Below, in pieces: positions 25,615-35,753 of a stretch of DNA of 64,000 bases. The stretch comes from JBBROS01 sp965213855. GTDB lineage: Bacteria > Pseudomonadota > Alphaproteobacteria > Acetobacterales > Acetobacteraceae. The position numbers and the translations under genes were made by a program. Each line of letters begins with the position of its first letter. The first letter of the stretch is position 1. The stretch covers positions 248,001 through 312,000 of the forward strand of contig CBDCAA010000011.1 of NCBI GenBank assembly GCA_965213855.1, given 5' to 3'. Below the pieces are notes generated by a model, which made no database searches, was not told where the DNA came from, and saw only the letters and a list, made by a program, of their open reading frames with translations.

Positions 25615-26612
25615 TCCAGCCAGCGGCGGACGGCGGCGCGGAGGAACGCCGCGTCCGCCGGGTTGGCGGCGGGGTTGCCGGCGCGGTGGCCCCAGAGGCT
25701 CGGGATAGGGCAGAGTTCGGCGTGGCGAAGGTGGGGCAGCTCGGCCTCGTTGTCGGCGACGCGGAAATAGAGGTCGGTCGTGCCGGGCATGAGCAGCATT
25801 CGGGTGTCGATGGCGGCGAGGGCTTGCGATAGGTCCTGTCCGGGGGCGACGTCGCCTGCGTCCCAGGTCTGGAGTTGGGCGTAGAGGTCGGCGGCTGGCC
25901 GGCGAGCGAAGCGGTCCTCCCAATCTGTACGGAGAAACGTCTCGAGATCCGGTGCGCCGAGCGCGGTCACGTGCAGGTTGGCGCGGTAGAAATCCTGGCT
26001 GAGCGCCCAGCTGGCGTAGATGCGGGCAAAGGCGCGAATGGCAGCCTTCGGTTCCGATGCGAACTGGCCGTGGCCGGTGTGTTCGGGCGCCGCCTCGAGT
26101 GTGGCCATCAGGCTGCGGAGGAATACCTGGTTGTGAACCGAGGTGCGGGCGGTGCCGCAGACGACGATGGCGCGCTCGACCTCCGCGGGGCACCGTGAGG
26201 CCCAGTGATAGGCCTGCTGGGCGCCCATCGAGAATCCGTACACAGCGTGCAGGCGCTCGATGCCGAAGTGTTCGCGAAGCAGGCGGCGCTGGGCGTCGAC
26301 ATTGTCGAAGCTCGTGACGAGACCGGGCCAGCCGGGCGTGTTCGACGGGCTCGAGGAGAGGCCATTGGCGAACATCTCCGGGGTGACGATGAACCACCGG
26401 GTAGGATCAAGGATGCCGTCCGGCCCGATGAGCCACTCCTGGTCGGCATGCCGGGCGCCATAGCTGGTGGGGTAGAGGACGACGTTGTCCCTCGCGGCGG
26501 CGAGGAGGCCGTAGGTCTTCCAGGTCAGGAACGCCCCGGGGAGGGTGGTGCCGGACTGGAGGGCGAAGTCGCCAAGGTCGAAACGGCCGGTTTGGGTTTC
26601 GAAGGAGGTCAT
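25611..26612 (-). CDS. Alpha/beta-hydrolase, homoserine O-acetyltransferase-like
   Basis: 333-residue alpha/beta-hydrolase-fold protein. The nucleophile elbow is GFSMGAQQAYHWA (serine near residue 127). An oxyanion-type region PTSYGARHADQEWLIG and the late acid/histidine region TDLYFRVADN and SLWGHRAGNP follow the MetX-like layout. It is shorter than typical MetX and lacks the usual GGSLGGMQALEW elbow sequence. A hydrolase or an acyltransferase of another substrate is therefore as likely. It stands alone. Confidence 0.83.
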   Translation of the reverse strand: MTSFETQTGRFDLGDFALQSGTTLPGAFLTWKTYGLLAAARDNVVLYPTSYGARHADQEWLIGPDGILDPTRWFIVTPEMFANGLSSSPSNTPGWPGLVTSFDNVDAQRRLLREHFGIERLHAVYGFSMGAQQAYHWASRCPAEVERAIVVCGTARTSVHNQVFLRSLMATLEAAPEHTGHGQFASEPKAAIRAFARIYASWALSQDFYRANLHVTALGAPDLETFLRTDWEDRFARRPAADLYAQLQTWDAGDVAPGQDLSQALAAIDTRMLLMPGTTDLYFRVADNEAELPHLRHAELCPIPSLWGHRAGNPAANPADAAFLRAAVRRWLD

Positions 26613-26636
26613 TGCCTGACGGAAGGCGCTTGCAAA

Positions 26637-26676
26637 CCCTCACCCCGGCCCTCTCCGGTGAGGACGGGAGAGGGGG
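26637..26676. repeat. Palindromic REP-like element
   Basis: CCTCACCCCGGCCCTCTCC followed by a 10-base loop and GGAGAGGG: stem arms CCCTCTCC (26649-26656) and GGAGAGGG (26667-26674) are fully complementary. It is the same class as the element at 22330. It sits in the 91-base gap between the hydrolase and the next gene on the same strand. Confidence 0.6.
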
Positions 26677-26703
26677 GCTGGCCGGTGCTTGTCCGACCGG
26701 GGA

Positions 26704-27672
26704 TCATGCCCGGAGCGTGCGGATGTAGTCGGCATGCCAGGCCGTGTAGCCGGGCTGGATCACGGCGATGCGGTCGCGGACGGCTTGGTGGGCGTCCGCG
26801 AGGCGGTGGAAGGGGATCGAGGGGTAGAGGTGGTGTTCGGTGTGGTAGCTCATGTTCCACATCAGCAGGTGGATGGGCCAGGTTGTGAGGGTGGTGCGGG
26901 TGTTGGTGAGGCCGTTGGCGTCCTGCGTGCAGTCCGTGTGTTCGGTCAGCAGATAGAGGCGCAGGAAGGGCTGGCCGAGGAGCTGCGGGCCGATCCAGAA
27001 CACGAGAGGCGCCCACCATCCGATCAGCGCGACACCGAGCGCGGAGAGCGCGAGCATGAGGGCGGCCATGGCGCGAAGCGAGCGGACGATCCGGGGCGCG
27101 GCGCGCGGTGTGATGAATGGGTATGCGGACAGGTCGCCGCGCAGGCCGTGCCAGAGTACGATGAGGCGGGTGCGCCAGTAGGGGAGGGCGCAGACCCGGA
27201 GCGCGTAGGCGTCGAGCGTGGAGGGCGGCGGGATCAGCAGCTCGGGGTCGAGCGCCGGGTCCTGCGTGTGGCGATGGTGGGCGAGGTGAAAGGCGGCGTA
27301 AAAGTCCCAGTTCAGCAGCGACGGGCAGGCAGCGAGCCAGCCGATGACGGCATTGGCCCGGCGCGACGCGAAGGCGGTACGGTGCATCGTCTCGTGGATG
27401 GGGGCGAACAGGGCGGCTTGCACGATGCCGAAGGCCAGCACGGCGGGTAGGAGGAGCCAGGGCGCGTGGCGTGCGGCAGCGGCGACGAGCGCGGCGGCCG
27501 CGGCACCGAGGGCGACATGGGCAGCGGTTCGAGCGGCGCCGGGCAGGTCCGAGCGGGCTGAGAGCGTCTTGAGTTGGGTGGGGGTCAGGAGCCTGGCCGG
27601 TCCCGTGCTTGGACGGCCTATTGTCGCATCACCCATTGCGGTCCCATTCAACATCGCCGGCATGGCAAGCAC
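26704..27672 (-). CDS. Fatty-acid desaturase-family membrane protein
   Basis: 322-residue membrane protein with three histidine boxes in order: HETMHR (about residue 93), HLAHHRHTQD (about 128) and YHTEHHLYP (about 276), fitting the membrane di-iron desaturase/hydroxylase superfamily. Hydrophobic spans lie between the boxes. Its spacing and the HETMH first box differ from the desaturase at 16265, so the two are not recent duplicates. Fatty acid, sterol or carotenoid substrates are possible. The start is uncertain: ATG at 27672 or 27636. Confidence 0.82.
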   Translation of the reverse strand: MLAMPAMLNGTAMGDATIGRPSTGPARLLTPTQLKTLSARSDLPGAARTAAHVALGAAAAALVAAAARHAPWLLLPAVLAFGIVQAALFAPIHETMHRTAFASRRANAVIGWLAACPSLLNWDFYAAFHLAHHRHTQDPALDPELLIPPPSTLDAYALRVCALPYWRTRLIVLWHGLRGDLSAYPFITPRAAPRIVRSLRAMAALMLALSALGVALIGWWAPLVFWIGPQLLGQPFLRLYLLTEHTDCTQDANGLTNTRTTLTTWPIHLLMWNMSYHTEHHLYPSIPFHRLADAHQAVRDRIAVIQPGYTAWHADYIRTLRA

Positions 27673-27702
27673 GCACCATGCCAGCGTGGTGCTGACTGTC
27701 GA

Positions 27703-28743
27703 TCAGGGTTTCGATGCACCGACCGCGTCGACGTAGACCGCGTAGACCGAAGTGCTTGCGGCCATGAACAGGCGGTTCTTCTTCTGCCCGCCGAAGCAGA
27801 GGTTGGCGCAGGTCTCCGGGAGGTGGATCTTTCCGATCAGGTCTCCGGTCGGAGCGTAGCAGCGCACGCCGTCTTCTTTTGCGTCGGCCCAGCCCATGCT
27901 GCACCAGATGTTGCCGTCGGTATCGGCACGCATGCCGTCCGTGAAGCCCGGGGCGAAGTTTTCGGCGAAAACCTTGCCGCCCGAGAGCTTGCCGCCGTCG
28001 ACCTGGAAGGAGCGGATGTTCGCCGGGCCGCCATGGGTGATGCCGCTGTCGATGACGTAGAGGATCTTCTCGTCAGGCGAGAAGCAGATGCCGTTCGGGC
28101 GGGTGAAGTCGCTGGCGACGACGGTGAGGTCGCCCGACGGGTCGAGCCGGTAGACGGCCGTGGGCAGTTCGGCCTTGGCCGCGTGACCTTCGTAGTTGCC
28201 GTCGATACCGTAGCCGGGGTCGGTGAACCAGACCGCGCCGTCGGAGGCGACGACGATGTCGTTGGGCGCATTCAGCGGTTTGCCCTGGTAGGTGTCGGCG
28301 AGCACGGTGATGGTGCCGTCGGGCTCCGTCCGGGTGACACGGCGGGTATCGTGCTCGCATGTGACGAGCCGGCCCTCGCGGTCGACGGTGTTGCCGTTCG
28401 AGTAGTGGGACGGGTGGCGGAACACGCTCACGTGGCCATCGCTTTCGGACCAGCGCAGCATGCGATCGTTCGGGATGTCGCTCCAGATGAGTTCGCCGCT
28501 GGCGCGGAAGTAGGCGGGGCCCTCGGCCCAGCGGCAGCCGGTGGCGATCCGCTCGATGGCGGCATTGCCGACCTTGCCATGGAAGCGCTTGTCGAGCACC
28601 TCGACCCGCGGGTCCGGGTAGCGGGTGCCGGACAGGTCGCCCAGCGGCAGGGTTTCGGCCCGGGCAGGACTGACGATCCCTCCGGCACCGGCGATCCCTG
28701 CGGTGCCGACAATGGCGGCGGTCAGGACTTGGCGTCGTCGCAT
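27703..28743 (-). CDS. SMP-30/gluconolactonase-family secreted protein
   Basis: 346-residue beta-propeller of the SMP-30/gluconolactonase/LRE family, which hydrolyses lactones. An N-terminal export signal MRRRQVLTAAIVGTAGIAGAGG carries a triple arginine (possible Tat signal). Family motifs are CRWAEGPAYFRASGELIWSD, NAPNDIVVASDGAVWFTDPGYG and RPNGICFSPDEKILYVIDSG, supplying the metal-binding Glu, Asn and Asp. The true substrate is unknown. Its upstream region is shared with the divergent acetyltransferase. Confidence 0.9.
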   Translation of the reverse strand: MRRRQVLTAAIVGTAGIAGAGGIVSPARAETLPLGDLSGTRYPDPRVEVLDKRFHGKVGNAAIERIATGCRWAEGPAYFRASGELIWSDIPNDRMLRWSESDGHVSVFRHPSHYSNGNTVDREGRLVTCEHDTRRVTRTEPDGTITVLADTYQGKPLNAPNDIVVASDGAVWFTDPGYGIDGNYEGHAAKAELPTAVYRLDPSGDLTVVASDFTRPNGICFSPDEKILYVIDSGITHGGPANIRSFQVDGGKLSGGKVFAENFAPGFTDGMRADTDGNIWCSMGWADAKEDGVRCYAPTGDLIGKIHLPETCANLCFGGQKKNRLFMAASTSVYAVYVDAVGASKP

Positions 28744-28915
28744 GATGGTTCTCCCGTCTGCGCCGCTTGTGTCGCGGCTTCAGTCAATCCAGGCTAAACG
28801 ACCATGCCGCACCGGTCACGCCCAAAGCGGGACGGAACAGGTTGCGGTTTTGCGACATGGTCGCGGCTTGTCGCGGGCCGGAGCGTGACGGCCGCCGAGT
28901 GCGGACGGAGGTGAG

Positions 28916-29494
28916 ATGGCGAGCGAGGACGAGCAGCCGGGGGCCGGCGCCCTGCCGGTGCGGCGGGCGACGGAGGCGGACGTTGCGGGGCTGGCCCGGC
29001 TGGCGGCGGCCGCGTTCGGCGCCAAGTTCGGGCCGCTTTATCCGCCGGCCGTGCTGGAGGCCTATCTCGCGAAGACCTATTCGGAGGCGGCGACTGCCGC
29101 GCTGGTGCGCGATCCGGCCGCGGCGGTGTGGGTCGTGACGCATGGGACGGCGCTGTCGGGCTATGCGGTGCTCGGGCCGTGCAGACTGCCGCATGCCGAG
29201 GTGACGGCGTCGTGCCTGGAGTTGCGGCGGTTGTATACGGCGCCGGAGGCGACGGGGATGGGTGTGGGCACGCGGTTGATGGAGGCCGTGGTGATGCCGG
29301 CCATGGCCGCCGCGGCGGCGCAGGGCGGGGATGGGTGGATCGGGGTCTATTCCGGTAACGAAGGGGCGCAGCGGTTCTATGCGCGCTGGGGGTTCGAACG
29401 GGTGGGCGAGTATGAATTCCCGGTCGGGCCGGTGCGGGACCGGGAGTTCATTTTGCGGCGCCAGCACGCCGAAGGGGTCATTGCGGAGCGATAG
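28916..29494 (+). CDS. GNAT-family N-acetyltransferase
   Basis: 192-residue acetyltransferase with an N-terminal disordered stretch, then PVRRATEADVAGLARLAAA. The acetyl-CoA loop is near LYTAPEATGMGVGTRLMEAV (about residues 105-125), and it ends with GNEGAQRFYARWGFERVGEYEF. The motif order is typical of GNAT enzymes; the acceptor is unknown. It is followed 43 bases later by the flavin monooxygenase gene on the same strand. Confidence 0.9.
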   Translation: MASEDEQPGAGALPVRRATEADVAGLARLAAAAFGAKFGPLYPPAVLEAYLAKTYSEAATAALVRDPAAAVWVVTHGTALSGYAVLGPCRLPHAEVTASCLELRRLYTAPEATGMGVGTRLMEAVVMPAMAAAAAQGGDGWIGVYSGNEGAQRFYARWGFERVGEYEFPVGPVRDREFILRRQHAEGVIAER

Positions 29495-29537
29495 GCGCGT
29501 GCCTTTATCTCGGCGTGCAACTGGGGTGGTTACAGCG

Positions 29538-30878
29538 ATGGGCAAGCAGATACACCTTGGCGCGTTCATGCGGCCGGTCGGGATCCATACGGCCTGGTGG
29601 CGGGTACCGGGCGCTTTCCCGGAAGCGAACTTCAACCTTCAGCATCTGGTGCGCTTCATCCAGACCTTGGAGCGCGGGCGGTTCGATGCGTTCTTCATGG
29701 CGGACCACCTGGCTGTGCTGAACATGCCGATGGACGCGTTGCGGCGGAGTGCGACGGCCACGTCGTTCGAGCCGCTGACGTTGCTGTCGGCGCTGGCGAT
29801 GGTGACGGAGCGGATCGGCCTGGTGGCGACGGCGTCGACGACGTTCGACGAGCCGTACCACATCGCGCGGCGGTTCGCGTCGCTGGACCACATCAGCGGC
29901 GGCCGGGCCGGGTGGAACGTGGTGACGACGGCGAACCCGGATGCGGCGCTGAACTTCGGCTATGACGACCAGATGGACCATGACGAGCGATACCGGCGGG
30001 CGCGGGAGTTCCATGCGGTGGTGACCGGGCTGTGGGACAGCTGGGCGGACGACGCGTGGGTGCGGGACGTCGAGAGCGGCGTGTTCTTCGACCCGGTGAA
30101 GCTGCACGTGCTGGAGCACAAGGGCGAGTTCCTGTCGGTGCGGGGGCCATTGAACATCGCGCGGCCGGTGCAGGGGTGGCCGGTGATCGTGCAGGCGGGC
30201 GCCAGCGAGGCGGGGCGGCAGCTGGCGGCGGAGACGGCGGAGGTGATCTTCGGCAGCAGCCGGACGATCGAGGATGCGCAATCGTTCTATGCCGACGTGA
30301 AGGCGCGGATGCGGGGGGCGGGGCGAAACCCGGCACACATGAAGGTGTTGCCGGCGGCGCTGGTCGTGGTGGGCCGGACGAGCGAGGAGGCGCGGGCAAA
30401 GCGGGCGCTGTTGGACAGCCTGGTGCATCCGGAGAGTGGGGTGCCGAACCTGTCGATCCGGCTGGGGGTGGATGCGTCCGGCTTCGACCTGGATGCGGAG
30501 CTGCCGGAGTTGCCGGTGACGAACCAGGGGCAGAGCGGGCAAGCGGCTTTGGTGGCGCTGGCCCGGCGCGAGAAGCTGACGGTGCGGCAGCTGGCGCAAA
30601 TGGCAGGCGGGTATGCCGGGCTGGCGATGGTGGGGACGGCGGCTGAGATCGCGGACACGATGCAGGCGTGGGTAGAGGCCGAGGCCTGCGACGGGTTCAA
30701 CGTCATGTTCGACACCGTGCCGGCCGGGCTGGACGACTTCGTGGACCTGGTGGTCCCGGAGCTGCAGCAGCGCGGCGTGTTCCGGCGCGAGTACGAGGGG
30801 GTGACGTTGCGTGAGCATCTGGGGCTGCCACGGCCGGCAAACCGGTTCTTCGAGGGGGCGCTCCGCGCGGCGGAGTAG
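29538..30878 (+). CDS. FMN-dependent monooxygenase, NtaA/DmoA (SnaA) family
   Basis: 446-residue luciferase-like flavin monooxygenase. Its features are IHLGAFMRPVGIHTAWWR, the FFMADHLAV segment, FEPLTLLSALAMVTERIGL and the DHISGGRAGWNVVTTANPDAA segment, characteristic of the nitrilotriacetate/dimethyl-sulfide monooxygenase clade. These enzymes need reduced FMN from a separate reductase, not found nearby. The ATG at 29538 was chosen as the start of homology. The substrate (organosulfur, aminopolycarboxylate or other) is open. Confidence 0.92.
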   Translation: MGKQIHLGAFMRPVGIHTAWWRVPGAFPEANFNLQHLVRFIQTLERGRFDAFFMADHLAVLNMPMDALRRSATATSFEPLTLLSALAMVTERIGLVATASTTFDEPYHIARRFASLDHISGGRAGWNVVTTANPDAALNFGYDDQMDHDERYRRAREFHAVVTGLWDSWADDAWVRDVESGVFFDPVKLHVLEHKGEFLSVRGPLNIARPVQGWPVIVQAGASEAGRQLAAETAEVIFGSSRTIEDAQSFYADVKARMRGAGRNPAHMKVLPAALVVVGRTSEEARAKRALLDSLVHPESGVPNLSIRLGVDASGFDLDAELPELPVTNQGQSGQAALVALARREKLTVRQLAQMAGGYAGLAMVGTAAEIADTMQAWVEAEACDGFNVMFDTVPAGLDDFVDLVVPELQQRGVFRREYEGVTLREHLGLPRPANRFFEGALRAAE

Positions 30879-31005
30879 GGCTTGGGCGGCGCGAAGCGAG
30901 CCTTGACGCTTGCCGTCCCACACCGGTGCCGCATGTCGGGCCGCTCGATGTCGCCCTGCTCGATCCGTTCGCGGCGCGGCCGGGCATGGCCGCGGGGGCC
31001 TGAGA

Positions 31006-31058
31006 CCGGCCCGACCATCCGTCGTTCTCACGACACACCACGACGGATGCCGGGCCGG
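31006..31058. terminator. Strong hairpin between convergent genes
   Basis: A 10-bp perfect inner stem, CATCCGTCGT (31016-31025) with ACGACGGATG (31040-31049), is extended by CCGGCCCG (31006-31013) pairing with CGGGCCGG (31051-31058) across a small internal loop. It lies between the monooxygenase (+) and gcl (-), whose stop is at 31067. There is no T-run on either side, so it may be a bidirectional terminator or a palindromic repeat. Confidence 0.5.
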
Positions 31059-31066
31059 TTCGAGCC

Positions 31067-32890
<1,824 letters not shown>

Positions 32891-33038
32891 GTGACGTCTC
32901 CCCTTGTTCGTGTTGGGAGCAGATTGACCGATCGGCGCGGGGGATGCCAGACGTTTCGGAACGTTTCCCGCATTGTGGAAACGGTGATGCTTCTGTAAGC
33001 GTTGTCAGCCTGGTAGTCACATTCCAAGCTGGAGCAGC
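32891..33038. promoter_or_regulatory. gcl / iclR divergent promoter with palindromic operator candidate
   Basis: The 148-base intergenic region holds a perfect inverted repeat CGTTTCC-N8-GGAAACG at 32962-32983. A further CGTTTC lies exactly one helical turn upstream at 32952-32957. IclR-family operators in glyoxylate and allantoin pathways are T/A-rich palindromes with TTCC/GGAA arms, so this is a good candidate site for the adjacent regulator. Binding is inferred. Confidence 0.6.
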
Positions 33039-33854
33039 ATGGCCAAGGCAACCGCCGTCAAACGTCCGGCCCCCGTGCGGTCGGAGCAGGTGCAATCGCT
33101 GGTACGGGCGCTCGGGCTGCTGAACCGCGTGGCCGCGGCCGACGAGGGGGTGACGTTGACGGAGCTGGCGCAGCAGGTCGGGCTGTCTGCTTCGACCGCG
33201 CACCGGCTGCTGACGACGCTCGAGGCCGAGCGCTACGTGCATTTCGATGCGGAGCGGCGGCTGTGGTCGGTCGGCGTGCAGGCGTTCGTGACGGGCAGCG
33301 CGTTCCTGAAGACGCGCAGCCTGGTCGCGGCGGCGCGGCCGCATATGCGTGCGCTGATGGAGGCGAGCGAGGAGACGGTGAACCTGGCGGTCGAGGACGA
33401 GGCGGAGGCGATCTATCTCAGCCAGGTGGAGTGCCGGCAGATGATGCGCGCCTTCGCCCGGCCCGGCGGGCGCGTGCCGCTGCACTGTTCCAGCGTGGGC
33501 AAGGCGCTGCTGTCGGCGATGCCGGATGCGCGGCTGGCGAAGGTGCTGCACCGGCACGGGCTGCCGCGGGTGACGATCAAGACGCTGAACACGACGGTGG
33601 CGCTGCGTGCGGATCTCGCGGCGTCCCGGGACCGGGGTTACGCGATCGACGACGAGGAGCACGCGGTGGGCCTGCGCTGCATCGCGGCGGTGGTGTTCAA
33701 CGAGAACGCAGAGGCGGTGGGTGCGGTGTCGCTGTCGGGCCCGATGGCGCGGATCCCGGACGAACGGATCGCGCTGCTGGGCCGGCTGGTGCGGGACAAG
33801 GCGGACGCGATCACGGCGCAGCTGGGCGGGGTGCTGCCGGGGTGGCGGGGGTAA
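33039..33854 (+). CDS. IclR-family transcriptional regulator
   Basis: 271-residue regulator. The winged helix-turn-helix covers about residues 15-75 (LVRALGLLNRVAA, VTLTELAQQVGLSASTAHRLLTTLE), followed by the effector-binding domain with CSSVGKALLSAMP and YAIDDEEHAVGLRCIAAVVF. Divergent position next to gcl suggests it controls glyoxylate carboligase in response to glyoxylate, as AllR does in E. coli; that is inference. Its last 44 bases overlap the convergent dicarboxylate symporter gene. Confidence 0.93.
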   Translation: MAKATAVKRPAPVRSEQVQSLVRALGLLNRVAAADEGVTLTELAQQVGLSASTAHRLLTTLEAERYVHFDAERRLWSVGVQAFVTGSAFLKTRSLVAAARPHMRALMEASEETVNLAVEDEAEAIYLSQVECRQMMRAFARPGGRVPLHCSSVGKALLSAMPDARLAKVLHRHGLPRVTIKTLNTTVALRADLAASRDRGYAIDDEEHAVGLRCIAAVVFNENAEAVGAVSLSGPMARIPDERIALLGRLVRDKADAITAQLGGVLPGWRG

Positions 33855-35118
33855 TGGCGGCGGGGCCGGGGCGGGCGCTGTCGAGGTAGGCGTCGAAGCG
33901 GGCCTGGTCGAAGGCGCCTTCCCACTTGGCGATCACCAGGGTGGCGACGACGTTGCCGACGACGTTGCTCATGGCGATCGCGGTGGCCATCAGGCGGTCG
34001 ACGCCGAACAGCAGGCCGAGGCCGCCGAGGGGGAGGGCCTGGACGGTCTGCATGGTGGCGGCGAGCTTGACGAACGCGCCGCCGGCGACGGTGGTGCCGC
34101 CCTTGGAGGTGAGGAGGGTGACGGCGAGCACGGCGAGCTGCTGGCCGAGGGTGAAGGGCGTGTCGGTGGCCTGGGCGATGAAGCCGACGGCAATGGCCAT
34201 GTAGATGCTGGTGCCGTCGAGGTTGAAGCTGTAGCCGGCTGGGAGCACGAAGCCGACCACGGCCTCGTCGACGCCGGCCTGGGTGAGTTTGGCCAGCAGG
34301 CGCGGGAGTGCCACCTCGCCGCTGGCGGTGCCGAACACCAGCAGCAGATCCTCCTTGATCAGCCGGATGATCTTGCCCAGCGGCAGGCGCATGACGGCGC
34401 AGATGCCGCCGAGCACGACGACGATGAAGATGAGCACGCTTGCGTAGTACAGGCCGACGAGCCAGGCGAGGTATTGCAGGGTGCCGGCGCCGTTGGTGCC
34501 GATGGCGGCGGCGAGCGCCCCGAAGGCGCCGATGGGCGCCAGGCGCATGATGAGGTTCAGGATGCGGAACAGCAGGGTCTGGCCTTGCTGCACCAGGCTC
34601 ACGACCCCGTCGACGTGGCCGCGGCAGAGGATGATGGCCGCCCCGGTGAGCACCGAGACGAACAGGACCTGCAGGATCTCGCCCTTGGCGAAGGCGTCGA
34701 CGAGGGTGGCGGGGATGATGCTGAGGAGGAACTTGACGGCGGTGAAGCCGCCGCCGGCGGCGGCGGCGCGGGTGACGCCTTCGCTGGCCTGGAGGTGGGT
34801 GGCGTGCAGGCCGGCGCCTGGCTGGACGACGTTGACGAGGACGAAGCCGAGCAGCAGGCCGATGGTGCTGACGGCCTCGAAATAGAGCAGCGACTTCCAG
34901 CCGAGACGGCCGAGCCTGCCGATGTCGCTGACGTGGGCGAGGCCGAGCACGACGGTGGTGAAGATGATGGGAGCCAGCATCATGCGCAGGAGGGCGATGA
35001 AGCCGTCGCCGAGGGGCTTCATGTCGGCGGCGAGTGCGGGGTCGATGACGCCGAGGAGGATCGCGAGCGCGATGGCGATCAGGACCTGGACCCAGAGCGG
35101 GGCGCGCAGGCGTGTCAC
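33811..35118 (-). CDS. Dicarboxylate/amino acid:cation symporter (DctA/GltP family)
   Basis: 435-residue SLC1-type symporter. Eight or more transmembrane spans and two re-entrant loops are visible: FGTASGEVALPRLL (hairpin 1, serine-rich equivalent), SFNLDGTSIYMAIAVGFIAQ (TM7 motif) and SKGGTTVAGGAFVKLAATM (hairpin 2), then the TM8 region DRLMATAIAMSNVVGN with substrate-binding Asp, Arg and Asn. Typical substrates are C4-dicarboxylates or glutamate. It fits a locus that feeds glyoxylate/C4 metabolism, and converges on iclR with a 44-base overlap. Confidence 0.93.
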   Translation of the reverse strand: MTRLRAPLWVQVLIAIALAILLGVIDPALAADMKPLGDGFIALLRMMLAPIIFTTVVLGLAHVSDIGRLGRLGWKSLLYFEAVSTIGLLLGFVLVNVVQPGAGLHATHLQASEGVTRAAAAGGGFTAVKFLLSIIPATLVDAFAKGEILQVLFVSVLTGAAIILCRGHVDGVVSLVQQGQTLLFRILNLIMRLAPIGAFGALAAAIGTNGAGTLQYLAWLVGLYYASVLIFIVVVLGGICAVMRLPLGKIIRLIKEDLLLVFGTASGEVALPRLLAKLTQAGVDEAVVGFVLPAGYSFNLDGTSIYMAIAVGFIAQATDTPFTLGQQLAVLAVTLLTSKGGTTVAGGAFVKLAATMQTVQALPLGGLGLLFGVDRLMATAIAMSNVVGNVVATLVIAKWEGAFDQARFDAYLDSARPGPAAITPATPAAPRPAAP

Positions 35119-35134
35119 CGAGAGGGCCGGGCCA

Positions 35135-35683
35135 TCAGGCGAGGTCGTGCTGGAACGCGTCCGGCAAGCCGATCTCGAAGGTGTTGAGGGTCATGGAGAC
35201 GAGGCCGTAATAGCCGAGGATGCCGACGAGTTCGACGAGGGCGCGCTCGCCGAGGACGAGGACGGCTTCGGCATAGAGGGCGTCGGGCACGGACTGGGTC
35301 TGCAGGAGGGATTGGGCGACGGTATAGACCATGCGCTCGTCGGGCGCGGTGAAGGCGGGGGTGTGGCGGGCGGCGATGGCGTCGACGATGGCGGGGGCGA
35401 GGCCGCCCTGCAGTGCGAGGGGCTTGTGGGCGCCCCACTCGTAGTGGGCGGTCCAGTGCCGGGCGGTGACGAGGATGGCGAGCTCGGACAGGCGCGGCGG
35501 CAGGGAGGTGTCGTAGCGGAGGAGCTCGCCGAGGGACTGGGCGCGGCGGGCGAATTCGGGGTTGGCGAGCCAGGCCAGCATGGGGGCGGGGGCGCGGCCG
35601 CGCTTGCCGGCGGCAGCCTCGTCGTGCACGGCGCGCTGGTCCGGGGTCATGGCGCCGGGCTCGGGCAGGGACATGCGGGGCAT
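35135..35683 (-). CDS. Carboxymuconolactone decarboxylase (AhpD-like) family protein
   Basis: 182-residue all-helical protein of the CMD family. The core contains LPPRLSELAILVTARHWTAHYEWGAH, whose Glu/His pattern is conserved, but the C-x-x-C of true AhpD peroxidases is absent. It is therefore more likely a decarboxylase-like or uncharacterised member. The ATG at 35683 gives MPRMSLPEPGAMTPDQR, the usual N-terminus. It lies 16 bases upstream of nothing on its own strand except the symporter start, to which it may be coupled. Confidence 0.87.
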   Translation of the reverse strand: MPRMSLPEPGAMTPDQRAVHDEAAAGKRGRAPAPMLAWLANPEFARRAQSLGELLRYDTSLPPRLSELAILVTARHWTAHYEWGAHKPLALQGGLAPAIVDAIAARHTPAFTAPDERMVYTVAQSLLQTQSVPDALYAEAVLVLGERALVELVGILGYYGLVSMTLNTFEIGLPDAFQHDLA

Positions 35684-35753
35684 CGGGGGCCTCCCTTTCT
35701 GGTTGGGGCGGTTGTATGGAAGCGGTGGAGTGTCCGCCAGCGTGGAGACCGCG

